A stretch of DNA of 64,000 nt, from NCBI RefSeq assembly GCF_030580995.1, contig NZ_JAUQSZ010000001.1, forward strand, positions 310,001 to 374,000, in the 5' to 3' direction. Below are positions 53,624 through 62,739 of the stretch, piece by piece. Both the position numbers and the translations under genes were made by a program. This DNA comes from Sphingomonas immobilis (GTDB lineage: Bacteria > Pseudomonadota > Alphaproteobacteria > Sphingomonadales > Sphingomonadaceae). Every line of letters begins with the position of its first letter. Positions within the stretch are counted from its first letter, which is position 1. The notes beneath the pieces are model-generated. The model was not told where the DNA came from. It saw only the letters and a program-made list of their open reading frames with translations, and did not search any database.

Positions 53624-53733
53624 CAGCGCGGCGTCGGTGTTCCCGCGCCGGGCGTCGGGCGGGCGGTGGCGGCATAGGCGGCGATGCCGCTGAGAACGGT
53701 GCCCATGATCAACAGAACGAGTACGCGCTTCAT
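53623..53733 (-). CDS. 36-residue membrane-type peptide between leuC and leuD
   Basis: A short ORF starting [20 protein letters not shown] and ending TPTPR. It has one hydrophobic helix and a Pro/Thr-rich tail. Its ATG overlaps the leuC stop (ATGA) and its stop overlaps the leuD start (TGATG), so ribosomes could pass from leuC through it to leuD. It might be a real peptide or just a coupling device. No family recognised. Confidence 0.5.
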   Translation of the reverse strand: MKRVLVLLIMGTVLSGIAAYAATARPTPGAGTPTPR

Positions 53734-55169
53734 CGTGTTTCCCCCGAAACGAACTGGCGGACGTCACTCAGGCGGCCGTTGATCGCGGCCGCGGCCGCCA
53801 TCGCCGGAGAAACCAGATGCGTCCGCGCACCCGGCCCCTGCCGCCCTACGAAATTTCTGTTGGAAGTGGAAGCACATCGTTCCCCGGCGGGCACCTTGTC
53901 GGGGTTCATCGCCAGGCACATCGAGCAGCCGGGCTCGCGCCATTCGAACCCTGCGTCCACGAAGATGCGGTCGAGCCCTTCCGCCTCGGCCTGCCGCTTG
54001 ACGAGGCCCGAGCCCGGCACGACCAGCGCGCGCACGCCCTGCGCGACATGGCGGCCGTCGGCGATGACGGCGGCGGCGCGCAGATCCTCGATGCGGCTGT
54101 TGGTGCAACTGCCGATGAAGACGTGCTGCACGGTGACGTCGGTCATCGCCGTGCCGGGCGTCAGGCCCATGTAATCGAGCGATTTCCGCGCGGCGGCGCG
54201 CTTCGAGGCGTCGGCGAAGCTCTCCGGGTCGGGCACGACGCCGGTGATCGGCACGACATCCTCGGGGGACGTGCCCCAGGTGAGCGACGGCACGATCTCG
54301 GTCGCGTCGATCAGCACGGTACGGTCGTAGGTGGCACCGGCGTCGCTCGCGAGGCCGCGCCACCACGCGACGGCGGCATCCCACTCCGCGCCGGTCGGCG
54401 ACATGGGACGGCCCTTCAGATACGCGAACGTCACATCGTCGGGCGCGATCAGGCCGGCGCGCGCGCCGCCTTCGATCGACATATTCGAGACGGTCAGCCG
54501 CCCCTCGATCGACATCTCGCGGATCGTCGAGCCGGTATATTCGATGACATAGCCTGTGCCGCCCGCCGCGCCGATCCTGCCGATGACGTGGAGGATCACG
54601 TCCTTGGGCGTCACGCCGGGGCCGAGCGGGCCCTCGATGCGGATCTCCATCGACTTCGACGGCGCGAGCTGCAGCGTCTGCGTCGCCAGCACATGCTCGA
54701 CCTCGGACGTGCCGATGCCGAACGCGAGCGCCCCGAGCGCGCCGTGCGCGGCGGTATGGCTGTCGCCGCAGACGAGTGTGGTGCCGGGCAGGGTAAAGCC
54801 CTGTTCGGGGCCGACGACATGGACGATGCCCTGTTCGGCGGCGAGCGCATCGATATAGGGCACGCCGAATTCGGCGACGTTCGCGCGCAGCGTTGCGAGC
54901 TGCGTCGCGCTTTCCCTGTCGGCGATCGGCAGTTCGTTGCCCTGTGCATCGACGCGCGGGGTGGTCGGCAGATTATGGTCGGGCACCGCCAGCGTCAGGT
55001 CGGTGCGGCGCACCGCGCGGCCGTTGGCGCGCAGCCCCGCGAAGGCCTGCGGGCTCGTCACTTCATGGACGAGGTGGCGGTCGATGTAGATCAGGCAGGT
55101 GCCGTCGTCGCGCTTCTCGACGACGTGCGCGTTCCAGATCTTTTCGTAGAGGGTCTGCGGATTGGCCAT
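53730..55169 (-). CDS. leuC: 3-isopropylmalate dehydratase, large subunit
   Basis: A 479-residue aconitase-family enzyme converting 2- to 3-isopropylmalate. It has [35 protein letters not shown], Fe-S cluster Cys in [18 protein letters not shown], and [34 protein letters not shown]. Start ATG 55169 ([17 protein letters not shown]). It follows the epimerase gene by 40 nt in the same direction. Confidence 0.98.
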   Translation of the reverse strand: MANPQTLYEKIWNAHVVEKRDDGTCLIYIDRHLVHEVTSPQAFAGLRANGRAVRRTDLTLAVPDHNLPTTPRVDAQGNELPIADRESATQLATLRANVAEFGVPYIDALAAEQGIVHVVGPEQGFTLPGTTLVCGDSHTAAHGALGALAFGIGTSEVEHVLATQTLQLAPSKSMEIRIEGPLGPGVTPKDVILHVIGRIGAAGGTGYVIEYTGSTIREMSIEGRLTVSNMSIEGGARAGLIAPDDVTFAYLKGRPMSPTGAEWDAAVAWWRGLASDAGATYDRTVLIDATEIVPSLTWGTSPEDVVPITGVVPDPESFADASKRAAARKSLDYMGLTPGTAMTDVTVQHVFIGSCTNSRIEDLRAAAVIADGRHVAQGVRALVVPGSGLVKRQAEAEGLDRIFVDAGFEWREPGCSMCLAMNPDKVPAGERCASTSNRNFVGRQGPGARTHLVSPAMAAAAAINGRLSDVRQFVSGETR

Positions 55170-55209
55170 TGCCCGCGCGCTCTTAACCAAAGTGAGCCGC
55201 CCTGCAACC

Positions 55210-56160
55210 TCAGTATTCTTTCGGAGAGGTATAGCTGGCGTCGTGCGCGACCGGCAGCGGCGCGCCCTCGCGCATCGCCGCCAGCACTTCCGCGAAGCCG
55301 GTGCGGCAACGGAACCCGAGGACGCGCTCGGCATGGGAGGCGTCGTAGATGCGATCGATCGACGCGGGCAGCCGCCAGCCGCGCGCGGCGTAGAGCGCGG
55401 CCGCATCGGGGAAGTACCGCGCGATCACCGCCGGCGCGTTGCTCTTGAGCGCGGCGACGTCTTCCCGCGCGAACGGTGTGGGGGCGGAAAGGATGAAGGT
55501 GCCGAAGCCCGTCTCGGGCGCCTTTTCCAGCGCCACCACATGCGCCTCGGCGGCGTCCTCCACCGTCAGGCGGCGGTGGAGCAGTTCGTTGGCCTTCATG
55601 TTCTCGCCACCGAGCGTCAGGTGCGTGTCGTCGTCCTCGGGAAAGAAGCGGCCGGTGCGCAGGATCAGGACGGGCAGGCCGTGTTCGGCATGGATCAGGC
55701 GGCAGAGCTGTTCGGCGGCGAGCTTGGTGACGCCGTAGACGTTGCGCGGCTCGAGCGGGGCGAGGCTCTCGTCGATCCACACCGCCGCGTCGCCCTTCGC
55801 CTCGCGGATGGCGCTGGAGATCATCAGCGAGGTGGTGGAGGTGAAGAGGAATCGGCTCGCCTTGTGCGCGACGGCGGCCTCAAGCAGGTTGAGCGTGCCC
55901 GTCACGTTGACGTCGACGAAGGCCTGGCGCGGGTAGCGGACGATATCGGGCTTGTGCAGCGCCGCGCCGTGGATCACCGCCTCGATGCCGTGGTCGGCGA
56001 ACACGCGGTCGACCAGCGCGCGGTCCGCGACCGAACCGACTACCTGCGTATCGATGCCCGGCGCGACGTCGAGCCCGGTGACGTCATGGCCGTCGGCGCG
56101 GAGGCGAAGCGAGAGATAGCGGCCGAGCCAGCCCGACGATCCGGTGAGTAATATCCGCAT
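55210..56160 (-). CDS. NAD-dependent epimerase/dehydratase
   Basis: A 316-residue extended SDR protein: [28 protein letters not shown], the Thr/Ser of FTSTTSLM, and the catalytic YGVTK. It likely modifies a sugar nucleotide or other NAD(P)-dependent substrate; no polysaccharide genes are adjacent. It may share transcription with leuC downstream. Confidence 0.88.
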   Translation of the reverse strand: MRILLTGSSGWLGRYLSLRLRADGHDVTGLDVAPGIDTQVVGSVADRALVDRVFADHGIEAVIHGAALHKPDIVRYPRQAFVDVNVTGTLNLLEAAVAHKASRFLFTSTTSLMISSAIREAKGDAAVWIDESLAPLEPRNVYGVTKLAAEQLCRLIHAEHGLPVLILRTGRFFPEDDDTHLTLGGENMKANELLHRRLTVEDAAEAHVVALEKAPETGFGTFILSAPTPFAREDVAALKSNAPAVIARYFPDAAALYAARGWRLPASIDRIYDASHAERVLGFRCRTGFAEVLAAMREGAPLPVAHDASYTSPKEY

Positions 56161-56232
56161 TGGCCTAAACCCTGATCCTCAAACCACCGTTAGTGCCGAA
56201 TCGCACTCAAGCCACTGCAACCAGCCTTACAT

Positions 56233-56301
56233 GATCCCCAGCGAAGGCTGGGGTCCAGTTACGGGCCGGTCGCGACTGGACCCCAGCCTTCGCTGGGGAT
56301 C
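56233..56301. repeat. Long inverted repeat (GATCCCCAGCGAAGGCTGGGG type)
   Basis: Arms GATCCCCAGCGAAGGCTGGG and CCCAGCCTTCGCTGGGGATC, plus a few more matching bases, around about 20 nt. The gap of 151 nt between the esterase stop and the epimerase start contains nothing else. A third palindrome type in the genome. Confidence 0.9.
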
Positions 56302-56311
56302 AGGTTTCGCT

Positions 56312-57193
56312 TTATTGGTCCAGATGCTCGTGCAGAAACGCGCTCGCGTCCGCCAGCACCGGGCCCTTGCCGCGAAACGGCACCGACAGCGCCATCACGA
56401 CCTGCTCGTGGCTGAGCCCCGGATAGTCGCGAAACGCGACCTTCGCGCCGAGGGCCTTCAGCCGCTTCGTCAGGTTGATCGCGTTCTTCGGCTCGACCTC
56501 GGTATCGCCCGTGGAGGTGACGAGCAGCATCGGCGGCGCATCGGCGCGCGCATAAGTGATCGGTTGCGTGGAGGGCTTGTCGGCGGTGCCCTCGAACGCC
56601 GCGATCGCGCGCGGTGAGGTCCAGGGGTAGAAATCGTACGGGCCCGACAGGCCGACCACCGCCTTCACGTCATCCGCCACGCCGTAGCGGCGGTCGAGCG
56701 CCAGCAGCGCGGCGATGTGCGAGCCCGCCGAATGGCCCGCGAGCGCGATCCGCTCCGGGTCGCCGCCGTATTCGGCGACATGCGCGCGGGTCCAGGCCAC
56801 GGCCTCGGCGCCGTCCTGCACGAAGGCGGGGAAGCGCACGTCGGGCACCTTGCGATAATCGGGCACGACCACGACGAATCCCTGCCTGGCGAAGGCGCGC
56901 GCCGCGAAGCCATATGCCTCGCGCGATCCCATCGCCCAGCCGCCGCCGTAGAAGAACACGACGACGGGCCGCTTCTGCACCGGGCCGGCGGGGCGCCACA
57001 CGTCGAGGCTCTGTCCATGCGTTCCGAAGGGCAGGGCGGTGCCCGGCCGCGCCGCGCCGCGGCCGCCGCCCATCACGGCGTCGAGGAAGGTGAGCTGCCC
57101 CGGCGGCGACAGGCGCATCATCACGAAGCCGATGACGGCGGCGACCGCGAGCAGGACGAGGAGCAGCCCGATCGCGATCCCCTTGAGGATCAC
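56312..57193 (-). CDS. Membrane-anchored alpha/beta hydrolase, esterase-like
   Basis: A 293-residue protein with an N-terminal membrane helix (about 4-27). It has the HSL-type oxyanion motif [20 protein letters not shown] (His replaced by Tyr in HGGG), the nucleophile elbow [15 protein letters not shown], and [11 protein letters not shown] and the late His in [10 protein letters not shown] carboxylesterase is likely; substrate unknown. Its ATG overlaps the scoB stop (ATGA). Confidence 0.85.
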   Translation of the reverse strand: MILKGIAIGLLLVLLAVAAVIGFVMMRLSPPGQLTFLDAVMGGGRGAARPGTALPFGTHGQSLDVWRPAGPVQKRPVVVFFYGGGWAMGSREAYGFAARAFARQGFVVVVPDYRKVPDVRFPAFVQDGAEAVAWTRAHVAEYGGDPERIALAGHSAGSHIAALLALDRRYGVADDVKAVVGLSGPYDFYPWTSPRAIAAFEGTADKPSTQPITYARADAPPMLLVTSTGDTEVEPKNAINLTKRLKALGAKVAFRDYPGLSHEQVVMALSVPFRGKGPVLADASAFLHEHLDQ

Positions 57194-57825
57194 GAAACGT
57201 AGGCGGCGGTGGTCTTCGCGGCGATCTCTTCGGCGGTGATGCCAGGGGCCAGTTCGACCAGCTTGAACGGCGATGCGTGATCGGGGCGCTGGAACACGCA
57301 GAGATCGGTGATGATCATGTCGACCACGTTCTTGCCGGTCAGCGGCAGCGTGCAGGACGGGATGAACTTCGGGTCGCCGTTCTTGCTGGTATGCTCCATC
57401 ACCACGATGATCTTCTTGACGCCCGCGACGAGATCCATCGCGCCGCCCATGCCCTTGATCATCTTGCCGGGGATCATCCAGTTGGCGATGTCGCCATTCT
57501 CGGCGACTTCCATCGCGCCCAGCACGGTGAGGTCGATATGCCCGCCGCGGATCATCGCGAAACTGTCGGCGCTTGAAAAATAGGCGCTTTGCGGCAGCTC
57601 GCTGATCGTCTGCTTGCCGGCGTTGATGAGATCGGCATCCTCATCGCCCGCGAACGGGAAAGGGCCGATGCCGAGCATGCCGTTCTCCGACTGCAGCGTC
57701 ACCTCGACGCCGTCGGGGATATGGTTCGCCACCAGCGTCGGGATGCCGATGCCGAGGTTGACGTAGAAACCGTCCTGCAGCTCGCGTGCGGCGCGCGCGG
57801 CCATTTCGTCACGGGTCCAGCTCAT
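57190..57825 (-). CDS. scoB: 3-oxoacid CoA-transferase, subunit B
   Basis: A 211-residue subunit with the catalytic Glu in [18 protein letters not shown], the start [21 protein letters not shown], and [51 protein letters not shown]. It moves CoA between succinyl-CoA and 3-oxoacids. Subunit A is encoded 1.1 kb upstream on the same strand, with an acid phosphatase gene between them. Confidence 0.95.
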   Translation of the reverse strand: MSWTRDEMAARAARELQDGFYVNLGIGIPTLVANHIPDGVEVTLQSENGMLGIGPFPFAGDEDADLINAGKQTISELPQSAYFSSADSFAMIRGGHIDLTVLGAMEVAENGDIANWMIPGKMIKGMGGAMDLVAGVKKIIVVMEHTSKNGDPKFIPSCTLPLTGKNVVDMIITDLCVFQRPDHASPFKLVELAPGITAEEIAAKTTAAYVS

Positions 57826-57840
57826 CGCGTCACTCCTGAA

Positions 57841-58920
57841 TTACTTGTCGCTCGGCGGGGTGTCGGCGGGCAGGTAGCCGCCCGGTGACACCGCACCCGG
57901 ATCGGTCCAGCGTTTGTCGGCTGGGAACACCTCGTCGACCGTGCCCCTGGCCCCCGCGCCGTAGACCGGGTTGGGCAGCAGGAACCAGCCCTGGCCCCAC
58001 AGCTCCGCGATCTGCGGCGAGATGGCGAGCGCGCGGCGCTGCGCCAGCGTCTGGCCGGGCGCGTCGAACAGGTCGCTGAAATCGCCGAGCTGGTCGCCGA
58101 CCATCGCGATGACGCAATATTTCTCGGAAATGGCGGCGCGGCGCGCGTCCTTGCCGCTCGGCCCGTCGCGCAGCCACAGCGTATCGCCCAGCACGGCCGG
58201 CCCGAGCCCGGCATGGTCGAGCGCCTCGACCGTGGCCTGCGCCTGCGCGGTCGAGCGGTTCGAGTTGAACACCACCGTGATGCCGAGCTTGCGCGCCTCG
58301 GTGATCGCGGCGAGCGCGCCGGGCACGGCCGCGACGGCATTGGCGCCGGTCGCCTCCCAGCGTTCCCAACGTGCGGGATCGTAAGGCCCGGTGTGCTGAG
58401 ATTCGTCCGCCTCGAAGCCGAGGTTGAGCAGGCTCGTCTCGTCGATGTCGAGGACGACCGCGTGCTTCTTCTTGCCGCACGTGCCGAAGGTCGGCGCGGC
58501 GAGCGTCGCCTGCGCGGTCAGCGTGACGGAGCCGAGCACGTCCTCGGTCACGCGGTCGCCGCTCATCTGGCTGGTGAAGCGCAGATAGCGAACCAGCGCC
58601 GAATAGGATTGCGTGCTGAGCGCCGCCGCCTCGCCCGATCCGTAGAGATATTGCATCGACGACGGGACCGCCGGCGGCGGGGGCGGGGCGACCGGCTCGG
58701 GCAGGGCCGATACGGTGCCGACCGCCTTCACCTTGCCGGGCTTGGGTGGCTTGGGGGCTTTCGGCTTCTTCGCGACCTCAGGCGCTTCGGGCGCGTCGTC
58801 CTTCTTGTCGAAGATCTGCTTGCCGCCGATGGTGCCCGCGGCGATCGCGGGAATGACGATCGCGACGCAGCCGTTGGTGAGCATCGCCGCGCTGCACAGC
58901 ACGCATGTCAGCACACGCAT
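57841..58920 (-). CDS. HAD-family acid phosphatase, class B/P4 type
   Basis: A 359-residue exported protein. The leader (MRVLTCVLCSAAMLTNGC) suggests a lipoprotein. A Lys/Pro-rich linker (about 40-80) precedes the acid phosphatase domain with motif I HAVVLDIDETSLLN, motif II TVVFNSNRSTAQ and the DQLGDFSDLF motif. Relatives (class B / lipoprotein e(P4)) dephosphorylate nucleotides or other monophosphates in the envelope. It lies between the two CoA-transferase subunit genes, which is unexpected for a two-subunit enzyme. ATG 58920 overlaps the scoA stop (TGATG). Confidence 0.87.
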   Translation of the reverse strand: MRVLTCVLCSAAMLTNGCVAIVIPAIAAGTIGGKQIFDKKDDAPEAPEVAKKPKAPKPPKPGKVKAVGTVSALPEPVAPPPPPAVPSSMQYLYGSGEAAALSTQSYSALVRYLRFTSQMSGDRVTEDVLGSVTLTAQATLAAPTFGTCGKKKHAVVLDIDETSLLNLGFEADESQHTGPYDPARWERWEATGANAVAAVPGALAAITEARKLGITVVFNSNRSTAQAQATVEALDHAGLGPAVLGDTLWLRDGPSGKDARRAAISEKYCVIAMVGDQLGDFSDLFDAPGQTLAQRRALAISPQIAELWGQGWFLLPNPVYGAGARGTVDEVFPADKRWTDPGAVSPGGYLPADTPPSDK

Positions 58921-59627
58921 CACGCCGTGGCCCGTTCGCGCACGGTGCGGAATTCGATCTTCTTGTCGTAGGGGCTGCCGACGATCATGCGCTTCACGTA
59001 GATGCCGGGGAGGTGGATGCTGTCGGGGTCGAGCGACCCGACCGGCACCACTTCCTCGACCTCGGCGATGCACATGCTGCTCGCGGTCGCCATCGGCTGG
59101 TTGAAGTTGCGCGCTGTCTTGCGGAAGATGAGGTTGCCGCTCTCGTCGGCCTTCCAGCCCTTGATGATCGAGATGTCGGCGCGGATGCCGCGCTCGAGGA
59201 TATATTCCTCTCCGTCGAACACCTTGACCTCCTTGCCCTCCGCCACCTGCGTGCCGACGCCGGTCTTGGTGTAGAAGCCGGGGATGCCGGCACCACCCGC
59301 GCGGCAGCGCTCGGCGAGGGTGCCCTGCGGACAGAACTCGACCTCGAGCTCGCCCGAGAGATACTGCCGCTCGAACTCCTTGTTCTCGCCGACGTAAGAC
59401 GAGATCATCTTCTTGACCTGGCGCGTGCGCAGCAGCTTGCCGAGGCCCTCGCCGTCGATGCCGGCGTTGTTGCTGGCGATGGTCAGATCCTTCGTGCCCG
59501 CGTCGCGGATCGCGTCGATCAGCCGCTCCGGGATGCCGCACAGCCCGAACCCGCCCGCGCAGATCATCATCCCGTCTCGGAGCAGCCCGTCGAGCGCTGC
59601 GGCGGCATTCGGGTAGAGCTTCTGCAT
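58920..59627 (-). CDS. scoA: 3-oxoacid CoA-transferase, subunit A
   Basis: A 235-residue subunit: LLRDGMMICAGGFGLCGIPERLIDAIRDAGTKDLTIASNNAGIDGEGLGKLL, then LSGELEVEFCPQGTLAERCRAGGAGIPGFYTKTGVGT. It pairs with ScoB. It is first in the leftward run scoA-phosphatase-scoB-esterase. Confidence 0.95.
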   Translation of the reverse strand: MQKLYPNAAAALDGLLRDGMMICAGGFGLCGIPERLIDAIRDAGTKDLTIASNNAGIDGEGLGKLLRTRQVKKMISSYVGENKEFERQYLSGELEVEFCPQGTLAERCRAGGAGIPGFYTKTGVGTQVAEGKEVKVFDGEEYILERGIRADISIIKGWKADESGNLIFRKTARNFNQPMATASSMCIAEVEEVVPVGSLDPDSIHLPGIYVKRMIVGSPYDKKIEFRTVRERATA

Positions 59628-59776
59628 GGGGCGTCCTCCGGGCTAGTCCGGCGGATACGGGGAGGGTGGTGGAATGGTCAACCCCGGCTGCCGCCTTCCG
59701 TCATCCCGGATCGGCTGCCGGGCGCGGAACGCGGGGGTCGTTCCCGCGCCTTCATTCATTCACCGTTCAGGGGATT

Positions 59777-59813
59777 GACTACAGACGTAATCGAGAAGAT
59801 TACAAACGTAGTC
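59777..59813 (+). promoter_or_regulatory. Tandem BlaI-type operators over the blaI-M56 promoter
   Basis: Two palindromic 16-mers: GACTACAGACGTAATC (59777-59792) and GATTACAAACGTAGTC (59798-59813). Each has GAnTACA...CGTAnTC symmetry, like the TACA-TGTA core of BlaI/MecI sites. They are centred 21 bp apart, so both face the same side of the helix. A -35 TTGACT (59775-59780) and a weak -10 GATTAC (17-bp gap) overlap them, so BlaI binding should shut its own promoter. Confidence 0.75.
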
Positions 59814-59829
59814 ATTACGGGAGCGAGTC

Positions 59830-60198
59830 GTGGCCGAACGCATCAGTGACGCAGAGCATACGGTGATGGAGGTGCTGTGGGACGAAGCCCCGCTCACCGC
59901 GCAAGACGTGTCCGAACGGATCGGCACCGAGCGCGACTGGTCGGCCAATACCGTCAAGACCCTGCTTGGCCGCTTGCTCGCCAAGAACGTCATCGCGCAT
60001 GAGGCCGACGGGCGGCGCTACCTCTACCGCCCGCTCGTCGCGCGCGAGGATTATGTCGCGGGGGAATCGCGGCGGCTGATGGACCGGCTGTTCGGCGGCA
60101 AGCTCACCCCGCTGGTCGCGCATCTTGCGGAGCGCGACGAGATCACCAAGCAGGACATTGCCGAGATCGAGGCGCTGCTGAAGGGGTTGAAGTCGTGA
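59830..60198 (+). CDS. BlaI/MecI-family repressor
   Basis: A 122-residue winged-helix repressor: ISDAEHTVMEVLWDEAPLTAQDVSERIG, DWSANTVKTLLGRLLAKNVIAHEADGRRYLYRPLV, with the C-terminal dimer helix REDYVAGESRRLMDRLFGGKLTPLVAHLAER. It likely represses itself and the membrane peptidase gene by binding the operators just upstream. Start is GTG 59830. It overlaps the next gene by 4 nt. Confidence 0.93.
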   Translation: MAERISDAEHTVMEVLWDEAPLTAQDVSERIGTERDWSANTVKTLLGRLLAKNVIAHEADGRRYLYRPLVAREDYVAGESRRLMDRLFGGKLTPLVAHLAERDEITKQDIAEIEALLKGLKS

Positions 60199-61829
60199 TC
60201 GCCGGCTTCACGGGCTGGGCGATCGAGGCGCTGCTCGCCTCCGCCGCGCTGATGCTGCTGGTGCTGGCGATCCGCCGCCCGGTGCGCAAGATGTTCGGGC
60301 CCGACGTGGCCTATGCCCTGTGGGCGCTGCCGGTGCTGCGGCTGTGCCTGCCGCCGCTGCCGCAGGAATGGCGGCAGGCCGCGATCACGCCGGTCACGCC
60401 GATCGCCAAGGCGGCGAGCGAGCAGTTCACGGTGCTGTTCGTCGATGCCGCCCCTGCCGCCGCGACAGCGCACACCGCCGCCGCTGCTGCTGCCGAACCG
60501 CTGCTGTCCTGGGCGATGATCGCGCCCGCCGCCGCGTTCCTGTGGTTCGCGGGCGCACTCTATTTCATCATCTGGCACACGCTTGCGCACAATCGCTTCT
60601 GCAAAAGCCTGCTCGCCGATGCCGCGACGATCGACGCCAGCGCCGGCATCCGCGTGATCGAGAGCGATGTCGCCAAGGGGCCGCTCGCCTTCGGGGTGCT
60701 GCGCCGCTACGTCGCCTTCCCGCGCGATTTCGGCGCGCTGTACGAGGCGCAGGAGCGCGACCTCGCGCTGGCGCATGAGCTTGGGCATCATGCGCGCGGC
60801 GATCTGGTCGCCAACTGGGTCGCGCTGGTGGTGCTCGCGCTGCACTGGTTCAATCCGGTCGCCTGGTATGCCTTCCGCGCCTTCCGCGCCGATCAGGAGG
60901 TGGCGAACGACGCCCGCGTGCTCGCCGGGCGGCCCGCCATCACCCGCCACACCTATGCCTGCGCGATCCTGAAGGCCGCGCACGGCGGGCAGGTGTCCGC
61001 CGCCTGCCACCTGCACACCATCGACGACCTCAAAGGGAGACTGAGGATGCTCACCACCAACCGCGTCTCGCGCGTCCGGCTGTTCGGCGGCGCGAGCCTC
61101 GCCACACTGCTCGGCGTCTCGGCGCTGGCGCTCACCGCTTCGGGTACGCAGGCCGCAGAACATATGCGCATCAGCGTGAAGAAGGTCACTGGCGTCGATA
61201 TCGCCAGGCTCGATCCGGTCGCGCCGATCGCCGCCGCCGTGGCGCCGACGCCGGTGACGCCCGTCACGCCGATCGTGCCGGGTTCGGTCGAGGCGCCCGC
61301 CGCGCCGCTCGCCCCCGTCGCTCCGCAGGCGCAGCCCGCACCCGCCGCCGTCCCCGCGCCGCCGGCACCGCCCGTCCCGCCCGCACCCGACGACGAGGCA
61401 CTCGCAACCTCGGATCATACCGAGGCCACCGACGGCCGGATCACGCGCCGCCACTACGTTCGCGTCGGCAAGGACGGCAGGGTCGTCACCAGCGACAGCT
61501 TCCCCGACATGCCCGAGATCGCGTCCATGAACTGCACCGGAGACGGTGGGCGGCGGCAGATGGTGATCCATCAGAACGAGGGCGATCACCGCAAGATCAT
61601 CATCTGCACCAACCGTATCCAGAAGATGGCGGCGCACGCGGCGGAGATGGCGGCGAACGCGCCGGATATCGAACGCCGCGCCTATGCCTCGGCACTCGAC
61701 AGCCTGCGCGCGGCGCGTGCCCGCATGGCGGAGGATGCCTCCCTGGCGGGGCAGGCGCGCGCCGAGGCGCTCGGCGCAATGGACCAGTCGATCGCCGAAC
61801 TGCAGCAGGATCTCGCCCGCGCGAAGTGA
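60195..61829 (+). CDS. M56/BlaR1-family membrane metallopeptidase
   Basis: A 544-residue protein with about four membrane helices (near 10-30, 40-55, 100-125 and 205-225) and the zinc motif LAHELGHHARGD (HExxH) near residue 193. These mark the BlaR1/MecR1 peptidase domain. The C-terminal half is a Pro/Ala-rich linker then an unrecognised periplasmic part with SDHTEATDGRITRRHYVRVGKDG and a coiled coil. There is no penicillin-binding domain, so its signal is probably not beta-lactam. It would cleave the BlaI-type repressor encoded upstream. Confidence 0.88.
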   Translation: MIAGFTGWAIEALLASAALMLLVLAIRRPVRKMFGPDVAYALWALPVLRLCLPPLPQEWRQAAITPVTPIAKAASEQFTVLFVDAAPAAATAHTAAAAAAEPLLSWAMIAPAAAFLWFAGALYFIIWHTLAHNRFCKSLLADAATIDASAGIRVIESDVAKGPLAFGVLRRYVAFPRDFGALYEAQERDLALAHELGHHARGDLVANWVALVVLALHWFNPVAWYAFRAFRADQEVANDARVLAGRPAITRHTYACAILKAAHGGQVSAACHLHTIDDLKGRLRMLTTNRVSRVRLFGGASLATLLGVSALALTASGTQAAEHMRISVKKVTGVDIARLDPVAPIAAAVAPTPVTPVTPIVPGSVEAPAAPLAPVAPQAQPAPAAVPAPPAPPVPPAPDDEALATSDHTEATDGRITRRHYVRVGKDGRVVTSDSFPDMPEIASMNCTGDGGRRQMVIHQNEGDHRKIIICTNRIQKMAAHAAEMAANAPDIERRAYASALDSLRAARARMAEDASLAGQARAEALGAMDQSIAELQQDLARAK

Positions 61830-61884
61830 GGGAGGAGGGCGCGCGCTCTTGCGTTCGGCGCGCACCCCCGCCACATCGACCGGC

Positions 61885-62739
61885 ATGAGCGAACAACAGA
61901 CCGGTATTCCGCAACAGGTCGATCCGCTGGTCGTGCGGGTGCTGGCGCCCAATCCGTCGCCCTTCACCTATACCGGCACGCAGACGCACCTGATCGGCAC
62001 GACCGATCTCGCCGTGATCGATCCGGGCCCCGACACGCCCGAACATATCGACGCGATCGTCGCGGCGGCGGCGGGGCGGCCGATTTCCGCCATCGTCATC
62101 ACCCATACCCACCGCGATCACAGCCCCGGCTCGCGCCCGCTGGCGGAGCGGACCGGCGCGCCGATCGTCGGCTGCGCGCCGCTCGTCCTCAGCGATACCG
62201 GCCCGCGGCTGGAGGCGGGCTTCGACGTGGATTACGTACCCGATCGCATCCTCGCCGACGGCGAGTCCGTCAGCGGGGAGGGCTGGACGCTGACGGCGGT
62301 GCATACGCCGGGCCACACGTCCAACCACCTCTGCTTCGCGCTGCCGGAGGCGGGCGCGCTGTTCACCGGCGATCATGTGATGGGCTGGTCGACCAGCGTC
62401 GTCGCGCCGCCGGACGGCGACATGGCCGACTATATGGCGAGCCTGGAGCGGCTGATGGCGCGCGACGACCGCGTCTATTATCCCGCGCACGGCGATCCGG
62501 TCGAAAGCCCTCGCCGGCTGGTGCGCGGCATGATGGGCCACCGCAAGCAGCGCGAGGGGCAGATCCTGCGCCTGTTGCGCGAGGAGGCGCGCACCATCCC
62601 GGCGCTGGTCGAGCGCATGTATGCGGGGCTGGACGAGCGGCTGTTCCCCGCCGCCGGGCGATCGGTGCTGGCGCACCTCGTCGATCTGCGCAATCGCGGC
62701 ATCGTCGCGGAAACGGGCGATGTCTGGTCCTATGCCTGA
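61885..62739 (+). CDS. MBL-fold metallohydrolase, LACTB2-like
   Basis: A 284-residue hydrolase with the zinc motif AIVITHTHRDHSPGSRPLAE (HxHxDH), then VHTPGHTSNHLCF, FTGDHVMG and YYPAHGDPV. A C-terminal winged-helix-like part (IPALVERMYAGL) matches LACTB2-type enzymes, some of which are ribonucleases. Substrate unknown. Start ATG 61885. It overlaps the next gene by 8 nt. Confidence 0.9.
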   Translation: MSEQQTGIPQQVDPLVVRVLAPNPSPFTYTGTQTHLIGTTDLAVIDPGPDTPEHIDAIVAAAAGRPISAIVITHTHRDHSPGSRPLAERTGAPIVGCAPLVLSDTGPRLEAGFDVDYVPDRILADGESVSGEGWTLTAVHTPGHTSNHLCFALPEAGALFTGDHVMGWSTSVVAPPDGDMADYMASLERLMARDDRVYYPAHGDPVESPRRLVRGMMGHRKQREGQILRLLREEARTIPALVERMYAGLDERLFPAAGRSVLAHLVDLRNRGIVAETGDVWSYA

